A DNA stretch of 64,000 nt from Zychaea mexicana (Eukaryota > Mucoromycota > Mucoromycetes > Mucorales > Lichtheimiaceae), in the NCBI RefSeq assembly GCF_025766255.1, contig NW_026516740.1, positions 154,269-218,268 on the forward strand, in the 5' to 3' direction. This document shows, in pieces, positions 1-11,512 of the stretch. The notes below the pieces were generated by a model. It made no database searches. It was not told where the DNA came from and was given only the letters and a program-made list of their open reading frames with translations. Positions within the stretch are counted from its first letter, which is position 1, and the number at the start of each line of letters is the position of its first letter. A program made the translations under genes and the position numbers.

Positions 1-1425
1 TTTCAATGCTATACTTGAAAATATCTGGCGCGCTGATGGTATCGCCCTTGCAGTGGCCACAAGTGGTACGGCAGCTCTTTTGTTGGATGGAGGACGTACG
101 GCTCACTCAACCTTCAAGATTTCATTGGAGGTGAATCGAACGTCTATGTGTAGTTTTACACCTCGATCTGACACAGCAAGATTAATTAAAATGGCGCGTA
201 TCATTATCTGGGATGAAGCGTTCATGATAAGCCGCGACCTCATCCAAACTATGAACCGGAGCATACAAGATACCATGCGCACTGAGGATCCTGCCCTTGC
301 TGATGTCCCTTTTGGCGGTAAAGTTGTTGTGTTTGGCAGTGATTTTCGTCAGGTATGACCTTAATTTAGCACTAAGGTTTGGGGTGGTCAGAGTTCACAA
401 TGGGAGCACATCGGCATACGGTTTAATATTGTCTTATGTCAGAATAGGTCCTTCCTGTAATTCCGAATGCTGAGTGCCCGCAAATTGTCGAGCAATGCTT
501 GAACAGAGCTACTGCGATTTGGCGCCATGTTACAGTCCACCACTTACGCAATAATATGTGTGTTCAGCAAGCTGCTCATACAGCTGATGCTACAGAGCTA
601 CGCGAATTTGCCGAATACCTACTTCGAATTAGTGATGGTGCTGAGCCATTAGTTCCAAATACAGAAGATAGAGTCTTAATTCCTCGCCAAATGCTGATGC
701 CGCGTTACAACACTAACGAGCTCATTGACGTTGTGTTCAGTGATCTGAACTCACCAAATGTGGACCGTGATTTTCTAACCAGTCGTGCAATTTTGACACC
801 TAAAAACAAGGATGTTGCTGTTCTAAACGAGCGGGTTCTCGATCAGTTTCTAGGCGAATACCTTGAGGAGTTAAAAAGTGCTAACTCGGTCGACAATTCA
901 GAGGACCAAATCACTTACCCTCCTGAACTCCTTAATTCTTTTGATCCATCCGACCTTCCACCACATTGCCTCAAGCTTAAAGTTGGCTGCCCAGTGATGT
1001 TGCTACGAAACTTGCATACTGGAAATGGTCTCTGCAATGGTACTCGATTGATTGTTCGCTCTGTCCGCCGATATGTCCTTGAAGCCGAGATTGCCACTGG
1101 ACCACAAACTGGCACAATTGTTCTAATTCCACGCATCACCCTCACACCGCCGCAAGCCCATTGCCCAATACAATTCAAAAGAACGCAGTTCCCTGTTCGA
1201 TTGGCATTCTCAATGACAATCAACAAAGCCCAAGGTCAAACTTTTGACAGCGTTGGTCTCTACCTACCAGAGCCGCCATTTACACATGGCCTCCTATACG
1301 TAGCAATGTCTCGGGTCCGTAGACCATCTGCCATCCACATTATAGTCGATCCAGAAAACTCTACTTCACCTGATCAACCTGGGCTCAACACAAGAAATGT
1401 CGTATATAATGAAGTTCTTCTATAA
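1..1425 (+). CDS. Helitron-1 PIF1-like helicase, C-terminal part (runs off the left edge)
   Basis: SF1 DNA helicase domain of a Helitron Rep/helicase protein, which unwinds DNA during rolling-circle transposition. The frame is open from base 2; the Walker A region must lie left of the window. Visible motifs are Walker B (IIWDEA near 205-222), GSDFRQ at 335-352, the late helicase motif INKAQGQTFDSVGLYL near 1216-1263, and YVAMSRVRRP near 1297-1326. A 95-nt GT-AG intron at 353-447 is inferred because removing it joins FRQ to VLPVIPNAE in frame, the usual Helitron order. The protein ends at the TAA at 1423-1425. Both exons are free of stops, so the visible part looks intact. It belongs to a different element from the Rep gene starting at 2506, because in Helitrons Rep precedes helicase. 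The family call is secure; the left boundary is unknown. Confidence 0.88.
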
Positions 1426-1824
1426 CTCATATACGAGCATTTATGCTTTTCTCTCTCCATTACCATTTATATACTGTCCCTCTTTCCGTTGCTTCATATA
1501 GTTCTCTTTTCTATTTTTCCATTGACTTCACTCTACTCTACTTCATTTTTTTAATCCCATTTCAATACTTAGATTTCTCTTCTTTTACACTCATACCGAA
1601 CATATATTATATACTTATACTTACAAGCAATTAGAGTTTAGCAATATGCAAAGCGAAGTTGTTTAGGCTTGAATACTTCAAGATCACTGATTCAGCCACG
1701 AATAAGCAACGAGAGGGGGGTTTGGGGTCAAGGGGGGAACCCCTTGCGACGCGTTCCTGTTGAATGGCACGGAGCGAAGCGGAGGGGCTCATTCAGCCGA
1801 GCGAAGCGAGGCAGGGACCGCTAG
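1426..1824 (+). mobile_element. Probable 3' terminal region of Helitron-1
   Basis: Non-coding sequence after the helicase stop. It turns G/C-rich near 1710-1820, with a GGGG-GGAA-CCCC stem around 1731-1744 and two copies of a GAGCGAAGCG motif (about 1772 and 1799). A CTAG followed by T at 1821-1825 fits the Helitron 3' rule (CTRR then a host T). A similar GGGGGAACCCCC stem lies downstream of the second Helitron helicase. I see no strong classical hairpin directly before CTAG, so the exact end is tentative. Confidence 0.45.
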
Positions 1825-2505
1825 TCTTCTATTAAAAATCGATTAGCCCTTTCATTATTGTACAAAAAAGGAAATAGTTGTGGCTGGCATTGGTATCTAT
1901 TGCCTAGCTTACTTTTTTTGTTATGCAGCAATTTGTTTCACCTACATGCTGTTGTTTTTGCATAATATGAGTTCTCAAGAGGTATCGCCCCAGAATCAGA
2001 TAACTTATGAACACCAAATGTGTCGCTGGGAAGCTTCATTCAAATTCAAATGGAACCAAATTCAGTCGCAAAAATGACTTGCAAAATCCTAGCATTTTAC
2101 TCATTTTTTTAATTTTAATTTTATTCACAAAAAGCAACGACTGGAAGTTCACACCTGTCGCTGCAGGTCGACTACTCACCAATGTGTTTCTTTCCATAGA
2201 TGTCCCTTGAATGAGCACAATATTCGGCGCAGACTACTTAATTCTAAAAATGTATACACCTGAACTAGCTTATATTGTCTATTTTTTTTCTTATTCGTTA
2301 TGAAATCCCTTTGAACGCAGGAACAGCAGGAAAACATTATGAATATCATTGTTGAGAATCCAGTGGAACAGCAAGGTACCACCACTGAAGGTATTATAGC
2401 TGCTATATACATAAGGCGTGAGAGAGGGAGAGAGAGAGCAATAGAGAGTGCATATTTCCTTGATAGGTGATCCATGTCATCGGTTAGGAAAAAGAAAGTT
2501 TATAA
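1825..2505. other. Inter-Helitron non-coding DNA
   Basis: A/T-rich sequence between the two Helitron gene sets, with a short GA-rich simple repeat near 2417-2450. It could hold the 5' end of Helitron-2; a TC dinucleotide, the usual Helitron 5' start, follows CTAG at 1825. A short 5' exon of the downstream Rep gene near 2338-2380 is possible but not demonstrable. I see no other gene. Confidence 0.4.
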
Positions 2506-4945
2506 ATGAGATTTCGAATAGTTACTGAGGATATTATTTTTGAGGATGAGAACACTACTGTTAGTGACTCAGCAACCAACGATGATGTGACAATAAGCAC
2601 CAACAACACTACCAGCAATGATAGTACTGCTTCTGTACACAGTTGTTCTAGATGTGGATCACCAGATCATTCGCGTGCTTCTAACCGCAGCTGTCCTTTC
2701 CATCCCGGTAATGTTGAGTCCCAGCATGGCACTCAATTCCAAAAAGCCTGCACTATTCCTTTCGTACCTGAACATATTTTCGGTCCAAACATCTGCTATA
2801 CGCCCGGAACTTCGTATCGTCGTCATATTTTCCCTCGAATGGACACCACCTGCTCTTTTTGTCATGCTCAAATGTGGATAGATGAGCGTATCAAATCCTC
2901 CTCTCTCTTGCGACCACGCTTTGGTATTTGCTGTACTCATGGAAAGATACGTCTCCCTCTTCCTCGCGCTCCTCCTGCACCACTTCGTGATCTTCTGATC
3001 AATCATGATCCAACGGACCGAGTAGCTGTGGATTTCCATACCAACATTAGGGCTTACAACAATTTGTTTGCCTTCGCCTCCATCCGTGCCAATTGGGATC
3101 GTGATCTGGCAAGTGGAAGAAATGGAGTTTCTACTTTCCGAATTAATGGCACTATGTACCACTGTCTTGGTTCGTTGCGTGCACCTGAAACCGCACAGGC
3201 TCAATTCGCGCAAATATACTTTGCAGATACACAGGAACAATTGGCGAGAAGAACGACGTTGCGTTCTGGATTAAATCCGGACACGATTGCAACTTTGCAA
3301 CGTGTGATGCAGGAACACAATCCATTTGCATCAACTCTCATGACAGCAGCTGAAACACATGGCATCAACCCGTGGGATCTATCAGTGTTGTCATTCGTAC
3401 AGCGAGCGATTTGGGAAGGCGATACGATCAACAAGCTTATCCCGAAGTAGCAGCAATGGTCGTTGAAAATTCAGTCGATGGTTCGGCAACACCGCATGAT
3501 ATCGTGATCCATGACCGCACTGAAGGACTACGCCAAATAAGCTCCCTTCACCCATCCTATATGCCGCTCCATTATGTGCTTATGTTTTCTTACGGTGACA
3601 ATAGATGGTATCACGGAATGAGGTGTCGATCAGCAGATAACCAAACAGTTACTGTCACTTTGCTCGATTTCTGCGCATATATGCTGATGTTTCGTGGCGA
3701 TGATCAAACGTTCCATCATCATTTCGGGCGTTTGTTTCAGCAGTTGGTCGTCGACAACTACGCCCGTATTGAGAGTGCCTGATTGTTTTTCATTTCGACA
3801 CATCAACAAGATCTTCGTGCTGAATTGTATAGTGGTGTTGGTGACGCTGTGGATCCACGTCAAGTTGGTCGCTCCATCATTCTTCCTTCTTCATTTACGG
3901 GTGGACCACGCTATATGAAACAAATGCTTCAAGACGGCCTTGCCATTGTTCGTCAACGTGGAAATCCTACCCTCTTCATCACTTTCACCTGCAATCCGCA
4001 GTGGCCAGAAATCGTTGCTGAGCTGCTCCCTGGGCAAAAGGCTTTTGATCGACCGGACATTTGTTCTCGAGTTTTCAACATGAAGATCACCGAATTGCTA
4101 CACCATATTGTGGACTCGAAGTGCTTTGGTCGGGTTGAAGGGTATTTGGCAACTGTGGAATTTCAAAAAAGAGGATTGCCGTATGTGCATATCCTACTTA
4201 TTTTAAACAAGCAAGACCGACCCCACACGCCAACTGATTACAACAGATTTGTGTGTGCGGAATTCCCCGATCCGTTGACTCACCCTCAATTGTATGCAAC
4301 GGTCACTTCCTGCATGATACATGGCCCTTGCGGAGATGTTGCACCAGATGCTGTTTGTATGAAAACAGTCGTTGTTCACAGCATTATCCCAAGCCATTTT
4401 CTCCAGAGACACGCGTGAATCATGATGGTTATCCTATGTATCGACGACGCCAAAATCAACGCCAGCATACTTTCCAACGAAGCCGATTCACCGCCACCAA
4501 CCGACACGTTGTTCCCTACAACCCGTATCTTAGCCAAAAGTATGATGCTCATATTAACGTCGAAATCTGTACCTCTGCTCGAGCCATCAAATATTTGTGC
4601 AAGTACATCACTAAGGGATCCGACCGAGCGCAACTTGAAGCGAGAACGCGGACTGCTACCACTGACACAGCTGCCCAACCTGATGCCATTGATGAAGTAG
4701 TTGAGTATCAGAATGCACGATACATAGGACCATGTGAGGCAGTTTGGAGAACGTTGGAATTTAGAGTGCATATGCACCATCCAACCGTAGCACGCTTAGA
4801 CATCCATCTGCCTGGCGAACAGCTGATGGTATTTTGGGGCGATATGACACCTCAGGAATTTGAGTTAGCTCGCAATGCTACAGCTACTGGGACCAGGCTA
4901 CTCGGTTTCTTTGCTCTTTGTGCTCGGGATCCTGCTGCATGCCAG
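2506..4945 (+). pseudogene. Helitron-2 Rep (HUH nuclease) part of Rep/helicase, broken
   Basis: N-terminal half of a Helitron transposase, which nicks and joins single-stranded DNA. In order: a Cys/His-rich segment (CSRCGSPDH near 2645), a CSFCHAQMW segment near 2852, a region around PLHYVLMFSYGD, and the Rep core with FITFTCNPQWPEI near 3975-4015. The HUH position reads GLPYVHILLIL (about 4176-4206) instead of the usual GLPHxH, so the first histidine is replaced by tyrosine. The two-tyrosine motif YLCKYITKG (4592-4618) is kept. Breaks: a frameshift near 3380-3390, an in-frame TGA at 3780-3782, a frameshift near 4355-4365, then interruption by LTR B at 4946. The ATG at 2506 starts the longest frame; a small upstream exon is possible. 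Confidence 0.85.
4942..4945. repeat. 4-bp target-site duplication CCAG, left copy
   Basis: CCAG directly precedes LTR B at 4946 and recurs at 30052-30055 directly after LTR B at 29242-30051. It marks insertion of element B1 into the Helitron-2 gene, and removing one copy plus the insert restores the Helitron frame. Confidence 0.85.
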
Positions 4946-5747
4946 TGTTACCCCGAGAACCACCCATAACAGATAAACCAAACATACAAAAGAAACACAC
5001 ACCAAGCGGCAATCAGAATACAATACGTAACTACCGCAGCAACCGCAGCAACTCTACAACTCTCTTGCACCCCCAAATTATCAAAAGGAACAACTATAAA
5101 TAGAACGAACCCTTTACCTTGTAAAGATTCGATGAACAGCTTGTTGAATAAGAGCATTACCGCAGCATCCGCAGTAACAACAACTACCGCAGCATTGGCG
5201 TTGCGCAGCAACCGCAGCAACCGCAGCATGAATTATCTTAGACATTATTAAATAACCAGAAAGATATAAATACCCCATCATTTTTATTTGAATAAAGACA
5301 TTGAATTTCTACCTCCCACTTTTGACTTAACTTTTCAAGTGTTGTTTTCAATCACTCAAGACCTAAACACGGCTTGTTTTAACTTACATATTGTTTATTG
5401 CTCTTAACTGAAGCTAAATAAACTCTTCTATTAAGACCAGACGTAACATTCCTGCTCTTATTTCTCATTTACTTGGACAGACGTAACATTCCTGATCCTT
5501 ATTCCTCATTAATTTTGGACAGACGTAACATCCCTGATCCTCATTTCTACTCACTGAGCTTAATCAAGACAACAGCTCACTACTATTTACAACCTTGGAT
5601 ACAACCCATACACATTTTTACCTTACTTTACACTCATATCACTTCACAACCCGTCTGTAATAAACGATATTATTACTGGTGCTCACTACAAAACATACAC
5701 ATAAACCGTTACGCAACTACCTGGAATACCCCAAATTCACCGTAACA
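4946..5747 (+). repeat. LTR B copy 1 (802 bp)
   Basis: Begins TGTTACCCCGAG and ends CACCGTAACA, with TG/CA-type ends and a short terminal inverted repeat. It holds CAGCAACCG-type microsatellite blocks, two TATAAATA motifs, and three tandem units of 40-42 bp starting with CAGACGTAAC at 5438, 5478 and 5520. The left flank is the CCAG duplication. The right flank is GTAT belonging to element A, not a B primer-binding site, which marks this LTR as an inversion breakpoint. Confidence 0.9.
5095..5272 (+). promoter_or_regulatory. Two TATA-like boxes in LTR B
   Basis: TATAAATA occurs at 5095-5102 and again at 5265-5272, separated by a CAG/CCG-rich microsatellite. Either could position transcription start for B; which one is used is unknown. 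The right-hand LTR near 62.3 kb keeps only the second. Confidence 0.4.
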
Positions 5748-8669
5748 GTATATTTAAAAACACCAGAAGGCGCGGCTGTCAACCAAAGACAATACCGCAT
5801 TCCTTACGCTGACCAACACATTGTCGATGAAACAATACAAGGCTGGCTCGATGAAAAAATTATCAAAAGAGCGCCCACGAATTGTGCATGGAATTTCCCT
5901 CTATTGCTGGCTGACAAAAAAGACGAGCATGGCAATAAAACAGGCAAACGCGTCTGCCTTGACCCCCGTCACCTAAACAATATGCTGCCTGATGAGAAAT
6001 TTCCTCTTCCTTTAATCAAAGAAGACATTTTCAACTCCCTGTCTGGTTCCGTTGTCTTTACCACATTGGACATTCGCCAAATGTTTCACCGCTTTCCGGT
6101 ACATGAACCCGATCAGCACAAACTGACATTCACGCACAAAGGCATGCAATATTCTTTTCAAAAAGCACCGTTCGGTGTCAAACATCTTAGTGCGGTAGCA
6201 CAGAAAACTATTGCCACACTCTTATATAATATGAAGCACGTCCAATTTTTTATTGACGATATCGTCATACATGGACCTGATCTTGCCACACACCAGCAAA
6301 CGGTGATCGACGTAATTAAAAAACTTACAGAAGCAAAATTAATTCTAAGCAGCCACAAATGTTCATTTGCCCAAACAAGCGTCTACTTGCTAGGTTTCTG
6401 CATCTCTAGTAAAGGCGTATCTCTTGATACCCGCAAACTATCAAACATCAACAGCTGGCCTATACCCAAAACAGGTCATGAAGTACAAAAACTCTGTGGC
6501 CTCATCAACTTCTTCCGCGATCATCTCGTCCACGCAGGTACTCTTTTAGCACCGCTGGATGAACTACGCCATGTTGGCATCATTGGCGACCGCTGGACAG
6601 AACGACATACACGCCACTTCAATGCATGCAAAAAAGCCTTACTGCACAACGCTCTCTTACATTACCCTCAGCTCGATAAACCAATGAACTTGATCGTCGA
6701 TGCTAGTGGCACGGGCATTGCAGCGGCATTGTTCCAAGAAATCGATGGCAAAAAACGCTATATTGGCTTCATGGCTCGCTCGCTCACCAAATCCGAAAGA
6801 TCATACTCTACTAATCGTCGTGAGTTACTCAGCTGTATATATGGCATCCGCAAATTTTCCCAATTCTTATGGCACAATCCCTTTACACTATACGTCGATC
6901 ACAAAGCTCTCACGTATATTCACACATAGAAGAATATTCATCATAACCCCATGCTAGTCTCCTGGCTCGATTTCCTTCTCGAATACAACATGCGCATAGT
7001 TCACGTGCCTGGCGAAGCCAACGTACTCGCTGATCTTCTTAGCCGCTTTTTTGAGGAACCAAAAGAGCTGGAGGGGGGTAAATCAGTATACCAAAAGTCA
7101 GCTCGCAAACCATCAGAACAATATAAAACCACTCTAAGCAAACCCAAATTCAACAATCCTGCCTACTCAACGAAAACAAAACGCATCATGCGCGTATCCC
7201 GCGAACAAATAGAAACAAATGAACTGACCATCCCACCAGAACAGGATCGTAAAGAAATATTGCAAAAAGCACATTTATTTGGACATCTAGGTGGTGAAAA
7301 TATGGTAAAGAACATACAGCGTGATGGACTATTCTGGTCAAACATGCTACATGACGCAGTAGAATACGTAAAAACTTGTCCCGCTTGTCAAAAACATAAC
7401 ATCACAAAAAAAGGCTTCAATCCATTAAGACCTCTCTACGCTTACCTGCCTGGAGACCACTGGGTCATTGACCTTGGTCAACCCATGCACACTACTGACA
7501 GCCAAATGAATTACCTTTTGGTAATGGTCGATGTATGCTCCAGGTACTGCCACTTGGTATGCCTTCCCAACAAACAATCAAACACCATAGTAAAAGCCCT
7601 GATCGATACTTTCAAAGTATTCGGTGTACCTCGCGTACTAGGCAGTGACAACGGAGGTGAATTCAAAAACCTTCCGATGGAAGAACTCGCAAAAAACCTT
7701 GGCTTCGATCATCGTCTCACCACACTGTATCATCCTCGTGGTAATGACTTAGCCGAACGCTATGTACAAGTCGCAATGAACAACATACGCAAAATGGTAG
7801 AAGGAACAGGCAAAGACTGGGACTACTATGTTCCATGCACTCAACTCACTATAAATAACAAAGTGTCAAAACGGTTAAACTCCACACCATTCTCGCTCAT
7901 GTTTGCTCGTCAAATGAACGCATTCAAAGACTACCGAAATGAAACACCTCAACCATTGACAGAAGAAGACATGCTCAAAAGAATAAAGCATATGACGGAA
8001 GTGGTTTTCCCAGCCATTAACGAAAAAAGCAAAGAAGCAGGAGAAAAGCAAAAAGAAAACTTTGACAAAACGCATCGCATAGTCGAATTTCCCAAGGGTA
8101 GTCACGTCATGGTACGAATCCCGACACGCACTGCTAAACTATCGCCTGCATATCGTGGCCCTTACACTGTAGTACGCAAAACAAAAGGTGGCTCCTACAT
8201 CCTCTTGGATGAAACAGGAACGCTTGAAGACAGAAACTACCCACCATCCGATCTAAAACTCATATCACAAGACGAAGTCATCCCTGAAGATGAACTAAAA
8301 GAAGTACTAGCAGTAATCAAACATAAAGGCACACCCGGCAACAGAGAATACCTTGTTCGCTGGAAAAACTATGATGAAACCCATGATGAATGGCTAACCC
8401 CCGATAAATTCACTACTCCAAAGCCAATCGAAACATATTGGAAAAGACTTGGTCCCAAAGAAAAAGACGATCACCAGTTAAAATCACAGAATACAAAAAC
8501 AGGAAATCGATCTAACGGAACAGGCAACACCAACTCTGCATATCGCACCAGATCCACTGGTTCAGTCCCTGACACTACCTCCGCTTATTTAAGACAGCGT
8601 AAGAAAAGATCCACTCCCACCACCAACCCTGAACAACACCGTCGAAGCAAAAAACAGCGCGCTCAATGA
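5748..8669 (+). pseudogene. Element A pol half: RT-RNase H-integrase-chromodomain (one nonsense codon)
   Basis: Pol of a chromodomain Ty3/gypsy retrotransposon (chromovirus type). The frame enters from LTR B as GTA TAT TTA (VYLKTPEGAAV). RT carries VCLDPRHLN and the active site FIDD near 6249-6260. RNase H carries LIVDASGTGIAAAL and ends at VDHKALTY. An in-frame TAG at 6927-6929 replaces a codon before KNIHHNPMLVSWLDFLLEY; the same frame then runs on to 8669. Integrase has an HHCC zinc site (H and H near FGHLGG, then CPACQK), catalytic D in WVIDLG, D in LGSDNGGEF and E in DLAERY. A chromodomain (YLVRWKNYDETHDEWLTP) lies near 8347-8406. The gag-protease half is the minus-strand ORF at 21514-23494; a shared GTAT shows they were once contiguous. 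Confidence 0.9.
7068..7079 (+). other. Candidate central polypurine tract in element A
   Basis: The 12-mer CTGGAGGGGGGT lies between RNase H and integrase and is identical to the 12-mer at 8696-8707 next to the 3' LTR. A second plus-strand primer site is known from lentiviruses and Ty1; here the role is inferred from exact identity and position. Confidence 0.5.
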
Positions 8670-8695
8670 ATACTGCTTCAACCGGTAGTTCCTAC

Positions 8696-8709
8696 CTGGA
8701 GGGGGGTGA
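8696..8709 (+). other. 3' polypurine tract of element A
   Basis: CTGGAGGGGGGTGA abuts the LTR A start TGTCG at 8710, the expected position of the plus-strand primer for reverse transcription. Confidence 0.8.
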
Positions 8710-9030
8710 TGTCGTATTCTAAGCACTGCTATAACGATCCTCTCATATACATTGTTACACCAATTTCATGGATCAAGACTCACACGCATAATATTCTCCA
8801 TATTGCCCGACATCGTAAAATAACCATTTATTCTCCTTAACAAAGTTAACCTATGGGAAAACGTCTAGTAATCACCATCACGTAATCCTTTCAAACAGTA
8901 TAAATAGTGGTATCAAAAGTCATTAGTAACATCCCTAAATGGAAAAATTGACCCTGAATAAAGACCCTACCAAGATTCTCAAGTGCTTCTACAGTCTCCT
9001 AATATCTCACCTAACACTTTTCATACCACA
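8710..9030 (+). repeat. LTR A, 3' copy (321 bp)
   Basis: Runs from TGTCGTATTC to CATACCACA. A near-identical 321-bp copy lies in reverse at 23521-23841. The outer flank GAGTA (9031-9035) matches the reverse complement of TACTC at 23842-23846, a 5-bp target duplication. A TATAAATA lies at 8899-8906. The polypurine tract immediately precedes it. Confidence 0.9.
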
Positions 9031-10319
9031 GAGTATTCGTAGTTGCTGTCGTCGCTTTCGGTTTCAGATTCTTCTTCTATGTCGGATTCGTCGGATTCTT
9101 CGTATAATGTTATACGCGGTTCTTGGTAACGTTCTGTCTTCTTGTTGGGTATTTCTCGAACGTATGTAAGTGGTACACAGGATTGTTGTCCCTTATAGTT
9201 GACGGTGATGGTTGCATCCTCAAAATTTATCTTTGCTTTTACAAGATCCAAGAAGTTTGTTCCAATAATGAGTGATACTAGGCAATTACCTAATACTTCG
9301 ACTGTAATAGGCACTTCAAGGAAATTGCCAACTTGAATTTTGAAGTCTCGAATTACTCCTTGGGAGGCTTGAAACTTCCCGTTGCCCAAAGTAAACACTG
9401 TGTTTAATGGTCCATCAATCTTTAGACTTAATGTGTCCGCAAGCATTCTTGATATGCAGGTTTTGGCTGCTCCTGTATCAATAAGTGTTTCAACTGGATG
9501 TCCTTTCAGATGAAAATTTGCGTATGCTGCAGTTGAGTCTAGATTTGGCTTCAGTTCCAATATGTTTAGAGATTTATCTTTTCTTCTGCGTACAGCAGTG
9601 AAGCTATGTAGGTCTCGTCTAAATTTAGGACAAGCCTTGATAAGTTCTCCGATCTTTATTTGGGCTGTTATGTTGGATACATCTTCTACAATATCGTAGT
9701 TGATAATTGGTTTCGTTCTATGCGCGCGTCGTGGCTTTGGTTTTCTTGCTTCGTCGATGTTGTTCTTCCGTATAGGTTCCTTTCCGTTGTTCGGGGATCT
9801 GTCTATTTCCATCGATCGTTCAACTGGTCGATCCGTCATCGTTTGGTCATTCCTAGTAGTATCCATTGGTGTAGCCATCTCTCTTGGTATAGCCTGTGGT
9901 TGGTTCGTCGGCTCATTGGTTCTTGAAGATGATGGCCGTTTGTTGATTTCTTGTTCCTGGAATTGTACTCGTCGTTGTCGTTTCTTTGCTGGATCGGGTT
10001 TGTCTGCGTGTACAATTTTGTTGACTTTTGATCCTGATCTCAGGCTCATACTTCGTCGTTTTTCAGTGTTTTCTAAGCTCAAGGGTCGCTTTTGTACAGT
10101 GTATAAGTCTTGAGCATTGTTATATTCTCGATGTTGCAGGTCGGATTTGCTTTTGCTTTTGGGTGTTCTTCTGTTCCTTGCGGGTTTGTTATAGTTGGTG
10201 GGGGCGTTCAGTTGACCGCGTCTCTCATGAGCAACTGGCCCTAGTAGTTTTTTGGCTTGTTGTATCCTTGAGGTTCTTCGTAATACTGGTCGTCGTAGTA
10301 TTCTTCTTCTGAATGCCAA
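9031..10319 (-). pseudogene. B1 pol N-terminal part: aspartic protease, cut by element A
   Basis: First part of the B pol frame, entered by a -1 shift from gag (overlap 10241-10319). It begins with a basic, low-complexity segment, then carries the retroviral-type aspartic protease motif LIDTGAAKTCIS (D-T-G near 9472-9480) and the downstream IIGTNFL motif. It reads through SDDSNYEYS and stops being B sequence where LTR A begins at 9030. Its continuation is on the plus strand at 23842 (YSSSESDES), joined through the GAGTA/TACTC duplication. The protease would process Gag-Pol in particles. The frame is open throughout this segment. Confidence 0.85.
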
Positions 10320-11512
10320 TAATCGTCAACATCGTCGTAGTAGTCCTCTTGGTATCGATCTTCCAAATGTGCGAAATTGCTGTACACATTGGGTCTGCTA
10401 TTACTGTTCGGTCGATCTTCTTTTGGTGTTCTCATGGCAGGTTCCTCGTTCTGGTTGGGTCTTCCGTTCGACTGCCTTTGATCGTGGTTCTTTTGTTGTT
10501 GTGGACGTCCGTTGTTATGGCTTTGCTGCTGTTGATATGGTCGCTGGTTGTTGTTGTAGTAAGGTCGGCGGTCTTGATATGGGCGTTGTTTTTCATTCCC
10601 ATTTTGTTGGTCATTGTAGTTTTGTCGTCGACCTGGTTGGTAAGGGTATCGTCTTTCTTGACTTCGAGGTGGATAGCTCGGTCGTCGTCCATCGTAGTTG
10701 GCATTGTTTTGCTGAAACCCGTTGTTTCTTTGTTGTGATCTGATAGCAATTCGTGCTGCTGTTGCAGGGGAGTATCCTGCCTCAACCAGTTGTTCGATCT
10801 TTTCATCCAAGATTTGATCTTCTTCCGTGTCTAGTTGGTTGTGGGGTTCACCCATTACGGCGAGCGTCTGGCCGTCTCTTCGTCTTTGGTTTACTCTGCG
10901 AATGCTTCCGTTGTCTCTTTCAGCATTCCAGTATCCTTCAGCGTATTGAAGTACCAATTCGTGCGTCAATGCGCGGCTTCTAATGCAATGTTTTCTGATT
11001 TCGGGTAGTAATCCAGCTTTGAATCGAGATTGTACTTGGCTTGCTTCCGTGATGCCTGCTTCATGAGCTGCTTCACGTAGTCTTCCGAGGAAAGATCTGG
11101 GGCTTTCATCGATCTTCTGCATTATGGTGTAGAAGTGTTCACGGAATCGTTGGATGTCATATTCAGCTACGTAGTTGTCTTCGAGCAAATCTAATGCTGC
11201 TGTAACTGTGACGGGGGAGTTGTTCTCATCTCTTTCTTCCTGTAATTCAGGCAAGACTTGAGTTTGGTAATAGGTTTAAGCCGGTCCTTGCAATACTCCT
11301 TGTAAAATTTCTAGTCGTCTTGTCTCCGATTGAGCGCCTGTGACGAGTATGTAAGAAGTGAACGCATGGCGAAATGTGCGGAAACTCTCATGCTCGAATC
11401 CACTGTAGGTCAGCCAATGAGGGGGCATGGAAGTGCGTGTGCTGTCGTCCAACAGAGTAAGTTCGTCTCGCACGTTGTTTGTTTGGAAAGCTCCTGGCAT
11501 GTATTTTTGCAT
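10241..11512 (-). pseudogene. B1 gag (one nonsense codon)
   Basis: Gag-like capsid protein of element B. The ATG at 11512 is shared with the B2 copy at 20510 and the third copy at 62939. An in-frame TAA at 11276-11278 (B2 has a sense TTA codon) splits it; the rest is open to the TAG at 10241. The middle resembles a retrotransposon gag domain (FREHFYTIMQKIDESPRSFLGRLREAAHEAG). The C-terminal third is rich in Arg, Gln, Asn, Tyr and Pro with no CCHC zinc knuckle, so RNA binding may rely on this basic tail (inference). Confidence 0.85.
10247..10253 (-). other. -1 ribosomal frameshift heptamer A AAA AAC (B1)
   Basis: On the minus strand the gag frame reads CCA AAA AAC TAC TAG. The heptamer AAAAAAC has canonical X XXY YYZ phasing two codons before the gag stop. 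Slipping by -1 gives KKLLGPVAHERR, the pol frame. The same site is at 19245-19251 in B2. Confidence 0.8.

Noticed and set aside
2659..3240. 193-codon minus-strand frame
   Set aside because: Shadow of the plus-strand Helitron Rep gene; no independent motifs.
5473..5745. 90-codon frame identical in three LTRs
   Set aside because: Identity follows from near-identical LTRs; it is broken in LTR copies 4 and 5 and is driven by the tandem CAGACGTAAC units.
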